In this document: in pieces, positions 6,158-14,048 of the stretch | How positions within the stretch are numbered: the first letter of the stretch is position 1 | How the letters are laid out: each line of letters starts with the position of its first letter | DNA from: CAVSWN01 sp046728115 | Lineage (GTDB): Bacteria > Acidobacteriota > Vicinamibacteria > Vicinamibacterales > CAVVIG01 | NCBI GenBank assembly: GCA_046728115.1 | Contig: JBKPDW010000445.1 | Location: 1-14,432, forward strand | DNA length: 14,432 nt | Direction of reading: 5' to 3' | Made by a program: the position numbers and the translations under genes | Notes under the pieces: model-generated | What the model was told of the DNA's origin: nothing | The model's database searches: none | What the model saw: the letters and a program-made list of their open reading frames with translations, nothing else

Positions 6158-8542
6158 TCAGAACACCACGTTCATTGACACGGTCACCGACCTCGGCTGT
6201 CCCAGGAGCCAGGCCGTCGACGAGCCGGAGTCTGCGTAGATCTCATCCAGCGTGTTGTCGACTCTCACGTCGACGGTCAGTTTCTGGCGCGCCCTCCATC
6301 TTGCACCCAGGTCCACCACGGTATACGAGGGCATCAGCGACGTTGCCACATTAGTGTTGTCCGCGAAGCGCCGGCCGACGTATCGAACGACGGCGCGAGC
6401 CTGCAGCGCCCGCGTGGCGTTCCAGAACACCATCGCGTTGGCGCTCCTCTCGGGCACGTTGAGCGGCACCCGCCCGGCGAGCGACACCACCGACGATCCT
6501 ACGAGCGCTGTGAAATCGTCGAATTGTGCCCTGAGGACCGTTCCATTCACGTTGAGCCGGACCGCGCCCAGGCCGACGGCAAGAGAACCTTCGATGCCCT
6601 GAGACGACTGCTGGCCGACCTGTTCGGTCAGCGACGGGTTCTCGACGCTGGGCGTCAGCAGATCCCGTTTCACCAGATCGTACGCAGCCGCCGTCCACTC
6701 GACGCGGGTCCCCAGCAACTGCTGCTTGACGCCCACTTCGACCTGGCGACCCGGCGAGAGGTTGAATCCCTGCTGGTTCGCGTTGATGCTCGATAGCGAG
6801 TTCACCGGGTCCGATGCAACCGCGTACTGGCCGTAGATGGCGAGGCCGGCGATCGGATCGTAGACCACGCCGGTGTTCCAGCCGGTTGCGTCGTGATTGC
6901 TCTCGGTGGTCGCGAACACGAGCTCGTCGTAACGGTTCACGTGATAGTGATCCCGCCTCGCTCCGACCACGAGGGTCACCTTGTCTGCGGCGCTGAAACG
7001 ATCCTCGACGTGGCCGGCAACCTGATTCACGTGGATCCGGTAGAACGGCTTCGACTCCTGGTTGTAGAAGTCGAGGTAGTGGCCGGGGTCGAAGTCGAAC
7101 GCGTTGACCACCGAAGTGCCGCCGCGCACGTTGTCGTTGCGCTTGTAGTAGTTCCGGTTGACGTCGACGCCGCCCACGACGTCGTTGGTCCGTCCCAGCA
7201 GCCGCCCGCTGACCTTCACGTAGCCGGTGTCGCCAAACTGCGTCTCGTAGGTGTTGTTGATGTCGCGGAACTGCGTGCGCCTCACCTGATTCGTCGCCGG
7301 CAAGTACGTGTAGGTGGGAACATCGCGATAGACCCTGTCATGGTACATCGCGAACGTGTTGTTGTGGAACGAGACGGCCGGCGATGGGGTCCACAGCGTC
7401 TCGACGTTCGTCCAGTTGTCGGTGAAATTCAGCCGGGCGTCGAGCACGTTGTAGTTCTTGTATCGAAGACCCTCCACCGGCGCGTTGTTCAGCACGGGTG
7501 TGCCCAGGTACTGGCTCGGGTTCTGGTTGCCGAAATCATTGGACACGGTAAAGCGCAGCGTCCCGGTGGCATCGAACCGAAGCGATCCCGAAATCGCCTG
7601 GCTGTTCGACTCGCCGCGCTCCACCCAGTGCTGCGAGTTGTAGAGGCTGGCGTCGAACCGGTAAGACAGCCGATCGGTTACCGGACCTGTGCTGTCGATC
7701 GCTTCGTGATACGTGCCGAATCGACCGACGCCGATCGCGAGCTCGTTCCTGTGCTGCGCCGGATCCGGCCGTTTCGCCACAACGTTGACCGCAGCGCCGA
7801 TGGCGCCCGTCCCGTACAGAACCGACGCCGGCCCGTAGAGCACGCCGATGTGATCCACGTTCCATGGATCGAAGGGAAAGCTCACGACGTTGCCGGCGTT
7901 GTACATCTCCATGCCGTTGAACAGCTGCTTCACCGAGTTCGCGCCCGTGAAGCCGCGCACGTTGAGCACGTTGCCGCCGTTGCCCATCGGCGCCGACGAC
8001 GTGACGCCGGGCGCCAGCCCCTTGGCTTCTATGAGCGTCGGGATGCCCAGATCGCGAATGAGATTGCCCGAGATGGCCGCGATGCTCGCCGGCGTCTGCA
8101 GCGGTGAGAGACCCAGGCGGGTCGCGGTAGGCAGAGGCGTCGACAAGGAGAGCGGCACCGCGCCGGACACCTGCACGTCCTCGATGACCCCTGCGATCTG
8201 AAGCGTCGCCGTGATCCGCTGCCCGTCGGAGCCGACGACCACCTCCTGCGCCCACGGCGCAAATCCCGGCGAATCGATCTGCAGAACGTAGCGGCCGGGC
8301 GGAACCGAATCGATCGTGAACGTGCCGTCCTCATTCGAACGGATGCTGATCGGACGGGCGATGGGTGCACCCGACAGCGTGATCGAAGCGTTCACCACGA
8401 CCCCGCCCTGCGGATCGGTGACGCGGCCGGCCAGTGAGGCCGTTTGCGCGCTGGCCGAGTCAATGATGAAGAGACCCAGACACACCGCCAGCGTCGTGTG
8501 GCGTGTCCACGTCAACAGCGGCTCGCGCGGCAGTCCTGTCAT
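6158..8542 (-). CDS. TonB-dependent siderophore-type receptor with N-terminal carboxypeptidase-regulatory-like domain
   Basis: This is a 794-residue outer-membrane receptor. A signal peptide (about residues 1-32, cut after SASA) is followed by a carboxypeptidase regulatory-like beta-sandwich (about 35-115: SLAGRVTDPQGGVVVNASI, PPGRYVLQI). A TonB-box-like stretch near IEDVQVSG comes next, then a plug domain (about 135-260, with NVLNVRGF and GPASVLYGTGAIGAAVNVVAKRP) and a beta-barrel ending in phenylalanine (VSMNVVF). The plug motifs match ferric-siderophore receptors. The PepSY gene directly downstream supports iron-chelate uptake; the actual ligand is unknown. No good ribosome binding site is seen next to the ATG (the nearest GGAG is about 17 bases away), so the start may be internal. 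No convincing Fur box was recognised upstream. Confidence 0.9.
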   Translation of the reverse strand: MTGLPREPLLTWTRHTTLAVCLGLFIIDSASAQTASLAGRVTDPQGGVVVNASITLSGAPIARPISIRSNEDGTFTIDSVPPGRYVLQIDSPGFAPWAQEVVVGSDGQRITATLQIAGVIEDVQVSGAVPLSLSTPLPTATRLGLSPLQTPASIAAISGNLIRDLGIPTLIEAKGLAPGVTSSAPMGNGGNVLNVRGFTGANSVKQLFNGMEMYNAGNVVSFPFDPWNVDHIGVLYGPASVLYGTGAIGAAVNVVAKRPDPAQHRNELAIGVGRFGTYHEAIDSTGPVTDRLSYRFDASLYNSQHWVERGESNSQAISGSLRFDATGTLRFTVSNDFGNQNPSQYLGTPVLNNAPVEGLRYKNYNVLDARLNFTDNWTNVETLWTPSPAVSFHNNTFAMYHDRVYRDVPTYTYLPATNQVRRTQFRDINNTYETQFGDTGYVKVSGRLLGRTNDVVGGVDVNRNYYKRNDNVRGGTSVVNAFDFDPGHYLDFYNQESKPFYRIHVNQVAGHVEDRFSAADKVTLVVGARRDHYHVNRYDELVFATTESNHDATGWNTGVVYDPIAGLAIYGQYAVASDPVNSLSSINANQQGFNLSPGRQVEVGVKQQLLGTRVEWTAAAYDLVKRDLLTPSVENPSLTEQVGQQSSQGIEGSLAVGLGAVRLNVNGTVLRAQFDDFTALVGSSVVSLAGRVPLNVPERSANAMVFWNATRALQARAVVRYVGRRFADNTNVATSLMPSYTVVDLGARWRARQKLTVDVRVDNTLDEIYADSGSSTAWLLGQPRSVTVSMNVVF

Positions 8543-8605
8543 GGCAGTGCGCTGAAGCTCCGAAAAGTGTTTGAAAGGGTGGTCAGGAGTCTATGATGAT
8601 TCCGC

Positions 8606-10228
8606 TCAAAACCCCGTCGCGCCGACCACTGCGCGAATCGTTCCGTCGCTCTTGCTGTAGAGATACAGCTCGCCGGCGGCGTCGATCGATAGGCGGACAT
8701 CGGCGCGACCGCCGAAGACGAGGTCTGCTGATCCGGCCAGCCGCGGACGCTTGCCGCCGCGGGCGTGATACGCGGCTTCGACGATCGGGAACATCGAGTC
8801 GTAGACCTTCTTACCAGCGTCCGGCGAGCTGTGCGGATCCTTCCAGCGGACTTTCACTTCGTGAACAGGGGCCATCGTGCCAGGCTTCCCATCGTCGGCC
8901 GCCAGCATGTCCTTGTAATTCGCGTACCAGATGCGCCCTGTCGTGAGGTCCGTGAAGATGTACTTTCCGCGCAGCGCCGGAATCGCCGCGCCGTTGTAGA
9001 CGAAACCGCTGCCGATCGAATCGCCGCCGGCGGCATCGTGGCCATACTGGATGACGGGGTAGGTTGGCACGATCATCGTGTCCGTGGGCTGGTCCCCGAC
9101 CTGCATCGGAATCTGATCGGCCTCAGGCAGGGGCGCCGTTGTGTTGTCCGCTTTGAGCAGCTGATTTCCCTCGCGCCGACCGTAGCCGTAGTTGGTGCCC
9201 TTGCGAACGATGTACACCGCTTCCCAGGTATGGAGGCCGACCGAGTTGGCAATCAGATGGTTGTTCGCCGCGTTGTCCGGATCGATTCCCCAGGCGAGGC
9301 GATGTGGATTGCGAAAGCCGTACGCCCAGATTTCCTTTCGCGCACCCGGCGTCGCGACGAACGGATTGTCGTTCGGAATGCGATAGCGGCCGTTCTCGCT
9401 GACCGTGCTCGTCGACACGTGCTCGTTCAGATCGGGAATGATGCGAAGAATCTTCCCTTCGAGGTTGTCCAGCCGCTGAGGGTTCGACCTGATGGCCGCG
9501 ATCTGCGATTCGCCAGACGCACCATCGCCACATTCCAGATACAGGACTCGCCAATCGGGATCGCCGCGACGAGCGGTCGGATTGAAAATGAGATCGCCCA
9601 ACGGATGGCTGCGCGTATTGAGCTGCACGCGCAACAGTTCGCGGGCGGTGCCTTCGAATGTCGAATTCGCCGGATTTGAATCCGTCCACTCAATCAACAC
9701 GCCTTCGTGCTGGAGAGGTCCGGGCGTCTTGATAGCCTCGGTCGTCGTGTACCCGGCGATGTTCAGCCCAGCGAATTTCGCGGTATTGGGAAGATTGGAG
9801 CCGGGGATCGCCGGATCTTCCATGTGAACGGTGTAGAACTTGCCGTTGCGCGTGTAGTCCGGGTCCAGGTAGAACCCGTTCAAGCCGTTCCCGTACCCCT
9901 GAGCGATGGTCAGCTTGCGGAAGAGCCCGGTCTTGCCCTCGTTGCCGTTGAAATCGAGGTAGAGCGTGAGCTTCTTCGTGTCCTTGTCCAGGATGTACAA
10001 CGGTCCGTTGAGGTCGCTGATGAACAAGCGCTTCGCGCCTCCATCCTCTTCGCGCACGGTATTGACGCGTGAGAGCAGCACATCGTTGGAACCGTTGCCA
10101 TCGACCGATCCGGTGACCGGCATCTCCAGATAATCCTGGATGTCCAACGTGGCTTGCGCGAACGCGGCTGGAAGCCGTACAAGAGAACCCGCGAGGGCGA
10201 AGCACAACACACACAACCGGTTGTTCAT
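8606..10228 (-). CDS. Exported beta-propeller, glucose/sorbosone dehydrogenase (GSDH)-like protein
   Basis: This is a 540-residue protein with a signal peptide (about 1-25, cut near AAFAQA), so it is likely periplasmic. It has the six-bladed beta-propeller motifs of the GSDH family: AYGFRNPHRLAWG at 302-314, NYGYGRREG at 346-354, SIGSGFVYNG near 405 and LRGKYIFTDLTTGRIW at 419-434, with a closing LYLYSKSDGTIRAVV blade. Relatives use PQQ to oxidise aldose sugars or sorbosone; cofactor binding cannot be confirmed by eye. The start is supported by GGAG in minus orientation at 10237-10240, 8 bases ahead of the ATG. It reads toward the receptor gene 63 bases downstream and may share its transcript, and it is divergent from the DUF6282-like gene. 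Confidence 0.8.
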   Translation of the reverse strand: MNNRLCVLCFALAGSLVRLPAAFAQATLDIQDYLEMPVTGSVDGNGSNDVLLSRVNTVREEDGGAKRLFISDLNGPLYILDKDTKKLTLYLDFNGNEGKTGLFRKLTIAQGYGNGLNGFYLDPDYTRNGKFYTVHMEDPAIPGSNLPNTAKFAGLNIAGYTTTEAIKTPGPLQHEGVLIEWTDSNPANSTFEGTARELLRVQLNTRSHPLGDLIFNPTARRGDPDWRVLYLECGDGASGESQIAAIRSNPQRLDNLEGKILRIIPDLNEHVSTSTVSENGRYRIPNDNPFVATPGARKEIWAYGFRNPHRLAWGIDPDNAANNHLIANSVGLHTWEAVYIVRKGTNYGYGRREGNQLLKADNTTAPLPEADQIPMQVGDQPTDTMIVPTYPVIQYGHDAAGGDSIGSGFVYNGAAIPALRGKYIFTDLTTGRIWYANYKDMLAADDGKPGTMAPVHEVKVRWKDPHSSPDAGKKVYDSMFPIVEAAYHARGGKRPRLAGSADLVFGGRADVRLSIDAAGELYLYSKSDGTIRAVVGATGF

Positions 10229-10269
10229 GGTTCCAGCTCCAGGTGCAACACCTCGGAGTATAGCGTCAC
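10229..10269. promoter_or_regulatory. Short divergent intergenic region with a small inverted repeat
   Basis: Only 41 bases separate the two divergent starts, so the promoters must lie here or overlap the coding starts. AGGTG (10241-10245) and CACCT (10249-10253) form a perfect 5-base inverted repeat around CAA. On the minus strand a TATACT resembling a -10 box covers 10257-10262, but no -35 match at suitable spacing was found. If the plus-strand gene really starts at GTG 10336, the usable region widens to 107 bases. Confidence 0.25.
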
Positions 10270-11271
10270 ATGGTTCGACCGCCCTGCGTTAGACTGAGCT
10301 TTCCAGGACATGACCGCCTCTGCCGTGAGCATGTCGTGAGTGCAGTAGGAAAGGCTCCAGCAGCCCTCGCCGTCGCAGTCGTTCTGGCCATCCCCGGTGG
10401 CGGCATCTCGATCTATCGGCAACGCGCGCTCGACTCCACCGATCTCCTGCGTGGAACGATCGACATCCACGTGCATTCGGATCCCGATAACGTGCCGCGT
10501 TCGGTCGACGGTATCGAGGCGGCGAAGCTGGCCCACTCGAAGGGCATGCGCGGGATCGTCCTCAAGAATCATTACGATCCAACGGCGGGATTGGCGTTCC
10601 TCGCGCGCAAGGAGGCTCCTGGACTGGAGGTGTTCGGCGGGATCGATTTGAACCTGACCGTTGGAGGAATGAACCCAGCGGCGGTGGAACACCTGACGCA
10701 GGTCGCAGGCGGGTTCGGCCGCCTGGTGTGGATGTCGACATTCGATGCCGAGAACCAGGTGCGCTACTCCAAGGAAGATCGGCCCTTCGTGAGCGTTGCG
10801 CGGAAAGGTGCGCTGCTGCCAGACACGAAAGCCGTCATCTCGGTCATCGCTAGTCGTGGCCTGGTGCTGGCCACTGGCCACGTATCGACGCAAGAAGCAC
10901 TTCTCCTGCTCGAGGAAGGACGGCGGCAAGGCGTTGCGCACATGGTCGTGACCCACGCCATGAACCCACCGGTGCTCATGGGAATCGATCAAATGCGAGA
11001 GGCGGCGAGGCTCGGCGCATTCATCGAGTTTGTTGGAGGATCGCTGGACGGGGCCGATGCGGCGACCCGAATCGATCGCTACGCCGATGCAATCCGCCAG
11101 ATCGGGCCGCAGTTTTGCATCCTGTCGTCCGACCTGGGTCAAAAAGGAAATGCCTTGCCTGCCGATGGCTTTGCCGGTTTCCTCGCAGCGCTACGGGCGA
11201 GGGGGTTTTCGCCGCAGGATCTCGACCGGATGTCGAAGGGAAACCCGGCCCGGTTGCTGGGGTTGCCGTGA
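10270..11271 (+). CDS. DUF6282-like metal-dependent hydrolase (amidohydrolase-type fold)
   Basis: This is a 333-residue protein with residues expected for a TIM-barrel metal hydrolase: HVH at 67-69 (TIDIHVHSDPD), His101 (KNHYDPT), His204 (TGHVST), His229 (VTHAMNPP) and Asp288 (SSDLGQ), and a PARLLGL end typical of amidohydrolase-like enzymes. The substrate is unknown. ATG 10270 has GGAG 11 bases upstream, but GTG 10336 would give a protein beginning with a hydrophobic signal-like segment (APAALAVAVVLAIPGGG) and may be the true start; that would make the protein exported or membrane anchored. It leads an operon-like run with three exported proteins and overlaps the ribosome binding site of the next gene. 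Confidence 0.7.
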   Translation: MVRPPCVRLSFPGHDRLCREHVVSAVGKAPAALAVAVVLAIPGGGISIYRQRALDSTDLLRGTIDIHVHSDPDNVPRSVDGIEAAKLAHSKGMRGIVLKNHYDPTAGLAFLARKEAPGLEVFGGIDLNLTVGGMNPAAVEHLTQVAGGFGRLVWMSTFDAENQVRYSKEDRPFVSVARKGALLPDTKAVISVIASRGLVLATGHVSTQEALLLLEEGRRQGVAHMVVTHAMNPPVLMGIDQMREAARLGAFIEFVGGSLDGADAATRIDRYADAIRQIGPQFCILSSDLGQKGNALPADGFAGFLAALRARGFSPQDLDRMSKGNPARLLGLP

Positions 11272-11284
11272 AGGAGTCGTCATC

Positions 11285-12154
11285 ATGCGCACGCACGTAA
11301 TCGCCGTACTGGTGCTCGTTGCGTCATCGCTCGTGCTCGCACAGCGAGGGGCGCCTCGTCCTGACGGACCGACGCCGCGTCTGGCGGATGGCACACCCAA
11401 CCTCGGACGCGTGCCGGGCGAAAAGGGCGTCTGGAATGTCATCTGGGTCCGCAACATGGCTCTTCGCATCGACAAGACCGACGGCGGCAGCGATCTGCCC
11501 AGCTCCGGCGGAGTCGTCGGTCTCGTCGGCCATGACCTGAAGCGGGACGGCTCGCGCTTCGAGCCGCTCGTGCCCTTCATGCCCTGGTCTGCGGCGGTGT
11601 ACGACTACAACGTCGCGAACGAATCGAAGTACGACCCCGAGGGCTATTGCCTGCCGCCCGGCGGCCCACGCCTGATGGCCACGCCCTATCCGATGGAAAT
11701 CATCCAACTGCCTGAGCAGCAGCGGATCATCATGACGTTCGAGGGCGCGACCCATATCTGGCGCGAGATCTACATGGACGGCCGTCAGCATCCGCACGGC
11801 GACGCTCTCAATCCCACGTATCTCGGACATTCCGTCGGACACTGGGAAGGCGACACACTGGTTGTCGACGTGGTCGGGTTCAACGAGGCCACATGGCTCG
11901 ATTACTCGGGTCATCCGCACACCGACCAGCTCCATGTGATCGAGAAGTTCACGCGCCGCAGCAAGAACGTGCTTCATTACGAGGCGACGATTGACGATCC
12001 CGGCGCCTACACGAAGCCGTGGACGGCGGCGTGGAACATCCCGTGGAGAGCGACCGCCGAACTCGCCGAGTACATCTGCCAGGAGAACAATCAGTACCTC
12101 CTGCGTTTGACCGACGATTTCGGGCAGCCGCTCTTTGGAAAGCGTCCGGATTGA
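11285..12154 (+). CDS. Exported protein of unknown function, paralogue of the gene at 12690
   Basis: This is a 289-residue protein with an N-terminal signal peptide (about 1-19, cut near LVLAQR). After a PDGPTPRLADGTPNL opening it carries GHWEGDTLVVD at 185-195, GHPHTDQLH at 209-217 and an EYICQENN motif near 262-269. Two cysteines, 122 and 265, are also matched in the paralogue downstream. The family is abundant in acidobacterial genomes in my recollection, but no activity is established, so none is assigned. The conserved His and Asp residues would be compatible with metal binding. The start at ATG 11285 is chosen over longer in-frame possibilities because AAGGAG at 11271-11276, overlapping the previous stop, gives ideal spacing and the signal peptide begins there. 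Confidence 0.75.
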   Translation: MRTHVIAVLVLVASSLVLAQRGAPRPDGPTPRLADGTPNLGRVPGEKGVWNVIWVRNMALRIDKTDGGSDLPSSGGVVGLVGHDLKRDGSRFEPLVPFMPWSAAVYDYNVANESKYDPEGYCLPPGGPRLMATPYPMEIIQLPEQQRIIMTFEGATHIWREIYMDGRQHPHGDALNPTYLGHSVGHWEGDTLVVDVVGFNEATWLDYSGHPHTDQLHVIEKFTRRSKNVLHYEATIDDPGAYTKPWTAAWNIPWRATAELAEYICQENNQYLLRLTDDFGQPLFGKRPD

Positions 12155-12230
12155 GAACGCGGACCGCCGACGCACAAAGTTGCGCAGCGGAGGGTCTGGG
12201 TGTACAAGGAAGCGCATACGGGAGGCCAGA

Positions 12231-12665
12231 ATGGAAACCCCGGCTTACACCGGAACGAAGCGTCTCTTTATCGGACTTGGGGCCAGCTTCCTGCTCGCAG
12301 CGATTCAGCCTGTCGTTGCGCATCATTCGTTCGCGGCTGAATTCGACGCGAACAAGCCCGTGACCCTGAAGGGCACGGTCACCAAAATCGAATGGGCGAA
12401 TCCGCACATCTGGGTGTACCTGGACGCGAAGGGCGACGACGGCAGCCTGCAACCGTGGCAGTGTGAGGGGGGACCTCCCAATACGCTGACACGAAACGGG
12501 TGGAGCAAGGAGTCCTTGAAGATCGGCGACCAGGTCACGATCGACGGGGTGTTAGCGAAGGATGGTTCCAAGACGTGCAACGCGCGTCTGGTCCGGCTGC
12601 CGGATGGCCGCAGTGTTTTTGCCGGGTCATCGGGCGGCGACAATCCACCGCCGCCCAAGCACTAA
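12231..12665 (+). CDS. DUF6152 family exported protein
   Basis: This is a 144-residue protein with a signal peptide cut after PVVA, so the mature protein begins with HHSFAAEFD, the hallmark opening of DUF6152. It continues with KPVTLKGTVTKIEWANPHIW (42-61), an acidic strand (WVYLDAKGDD), Cys78 and a GDQVTIDGVLAKDG strand, giving a small OB-like beta barrel as is usual for this family. The two leading histidines might bind a metal. Its function is not known. The start is set by GGAGG at 12221-12225, five bases before the ATG. It sits between two paralogous exported proteins. A Pro-rich end (GGDNPPPPKH) follows the domain. Confidence 0.85.
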   Translation: METPAYTGTKRLFIGLGASFLLAAIQPVVAHHSFAAEFDANKPVTLKGTVTKIEWANPHIWVYLDAKGDDGSLQPWQCEGGPPNTLTRNGWSKESLKIGDQVTIDGVLAKDGSKTCNARLVRLPDGRSVFAGSSGGDNPPPPKH

Positions 12666-12689
12666 CAGGAGCAGAGAAGGAGTCTCCCT

Positions 12690-13445
12690 GTGAAGCCTCA
12701 TCTCGCAGCGAGTCTGTTGGCGGCAGCGACGCTGGCAGGTGCGTTTTCGCAGTCGCTCGTCGCGCAGCGGGAGTTTGCTCCTCCCGTGGGCCCGACACCC
12801 CGACTGGCATCAGGGAAAGTCGACTTCAGCGGCGTCTGGCAGAAGCCGTACGTCCCCGACATGACCAAGGACGGCAAGGATCAGAAGGGATTTCCTAACC
12901 TGCCGTTCACGCCATGGGGCGAGAACGAGTGGAAGACCTACGACGCGGCGGAAGGCGACTACACCGGCTCGTGCCTGCCGTTCGGCATGACGCGCTCCGT
13001 CAACACGCCGGAGCCGATGCAGATCATGCAGAGCGACAAATACTTTGCCTTCCTGTTCGAGCAGAACTCCTGGTTCTCGGTGATCCCGATCGACGGCCGC
13101 CCGCATGGCAAGGGGATTCCGACATGGTTCGGCGACTCGGTGGGGCATTGGGAAGGCGACACGCTGGTGATCGATACGATCAACTTCAACGGCAAGACCC
13201 GGCTGGATACGATCGGCCATCCACACAGCGATCAGCTGCATCTCGTGCAGCGCTTCTCACGGCCCGACCTTGGACACATCTCGTACGAGGTGACCGTCGA
13301 CGATCCCAAGATCTTTACCAGGCCATGGACGAACTCGCGGACGTTCACGCTCAGGCCCGATTGGGAGATGATGGAGTACTCGTGCGAGGAGAATAACAAG
13401 AGTCTCTGGGAGGGCCGAATCAAGGTTCCCAAATACAAACATTAG
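12690..13445 (+). CDS. Exported protein of unknown function, paralogue of the gene at 11285
   Basis: This is a 251-residue protein starting at GTG with AAGGAG at 12677-12682 seven bases upstream. Its signal peptide is cut near LVAQRE. The mature protein shares with the 11285 product a GPTPRLASG opening (with VDFSGVW, common in this family), Cys95, GHWEGDTLVID at 152-162, GHPHSDQLH at 176-184, a VDDP...PWT segment and EYSCEENN at 229-236. It lacks some of the central insert of the longer paralogue. Its biochemical role is unknown. It ends the operon-like run; the convergent LuxR-like gene stops only 8 bases beyond it and no clear terminator hairpin was seen between them. Confidence 0.78.
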   Translation: MKPHLAASLLAAATLAGAFSQSLVAQREFAPPVGPTPRLASGKVDFSGVWQKPYVPDMTKDGKDQKGFPNLPFTPWGENEWKTYDAAEGDYTGSCLPFGMTRSVNTPEPMQIMQSDKYFAFLFEQNSWFSVIPIDGRPHGKGIPTWFGDSVGHWEGDTLVIDTINFNGKTRLDTIGHPHSDQLHLVQRFSRPDLGHISYEVTVDDPKIFTRPWTNSRTFTLRPDWEMMEYSCEENNKSLWEGRIKVPKYKH

Positions 13446-13453
13446 GCAGGATG

Positions 13454-13966
13454 TCAGGTGTCTCGAGCCGGCCGAAGTTCCTCGGGATGATCCCGCAAGT
13501 ACGCAATCAAACGCTGCTTTTTTCCTTTGCCTCTCTCCGACGAAGCCGACCCGATGAGAGCGCCGCAGGGGATCAGTTCGGGGTCGCGGGTGGCGACACG
13601 CTCGTAAATCGAATGCCAGGCTTTCTTGACAGCTGAGCGCGAGATGCTGAGGTGATCCGCGATGTCCTCGTCCGTGCCACCCAGGAGAGCCGTGAGGAGA
13701 AGGCGCTGCTCGCTCGGACGGAAACCGAAGCGGGCCGCCTGGTAGACAAAAAGCGTGCTCGCCCAGGTGCCCATTCGGCTCGTCGCCAGTTCGCGCGTCA
13801 ACCCCATGACGTGAGGCAAGTGGACGATCTCATGCGGCGGCTTGTCGATTCTCTCCGTGTACCGGCCGTACGGGAGCGACTGCGAGAGTTGCTTGTTCCT
13901 GGAACAATCTCGGACTGGAACTGTTGATCCCTCTGGAATCTTTTCACCGGGGGATGCTATAGACAA
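13454..13966 (-). pseudogene. LuxR-type HTH regulator, probably N-terminally truncated
   Basis: The open frame encodes 170 residues with a C-terminal LuxR-type helix-turn-helix. FRPSEQRLLLTALL (82-95) leads into TDEDIADHLSISRSAVKKAWHSIYERV (98-124), ending in a basic tail. The upstream stretch (LPYGRYTERI to TLFVYQAARFG, 31-81) looks conserved, but it is not a full sensory domain, and LuxR-type proteins are normally 200-350 residues or more. The only start that keeps all of the conserved part is TTG at 13966, without a visible ribosome binding site; ATG at 13807 would delete part of it. It is therefore probably a remnant of a larger regulator, cut near 13890-13966. A short intact DNA-binding protein remains possible. 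Confidence 0.5.
13893..13907. repeat. 15-base perfect palindrome
   Basis: TTGTTCC and GGAACAA flank a single T, giving a perfect inverted repeat inside the 5' part of the LuxR-like open frame. It is the size and symmetry of a dimeric repressor or LuxR-type operator. It may mark the upstream region of a shortened gene or be chance; nothing else supports a role. Confidence 0.35.
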
Positions 13967-14048
13967 CTGATCTAAAAGACCTGCGACGCCAATTTCGTGA
14001 TTCCGTCAAAACGTTTGCGAAAGTCGCTGTCGCCGAATGGAAGAGGTG

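Noticed and set aside
4797..6239. 480-residue plus-strand open frame opposite the PepSY gene
   Set aside because: No recognisable domain; the minus strand encodes a membrane protein with conserved histidines and coupled spacing to the receptor.
6893..8107. 404-residue plus-strand open frame opposite the TonB receptor gene
   Set aside because: Val/Arg-rich low-information sequence; a shadow of the receptor frame.
8543..8605. Fur box or intrinsic terminator between the dehydrogenase-like and receptor genes
   Set aside because: No 19-base GATAATGATAATCATTATC-like palindrome and no GC hairpin with a T run was found.
10225..11142. 305-residue minus-strand open frame opposite the DUF6282-like gene
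   Set aside because: No domain and no ribosome binding site; the plus strand has a full set of metal-binding residues.
12155..12230. Repeat-like intergenic stretch with GACGCA and CGCAGCGG words
   Set aside because: No exact repeat unit or inverted repeat long enough to call; left as a plain spacer with a ribosome binding site at its end.
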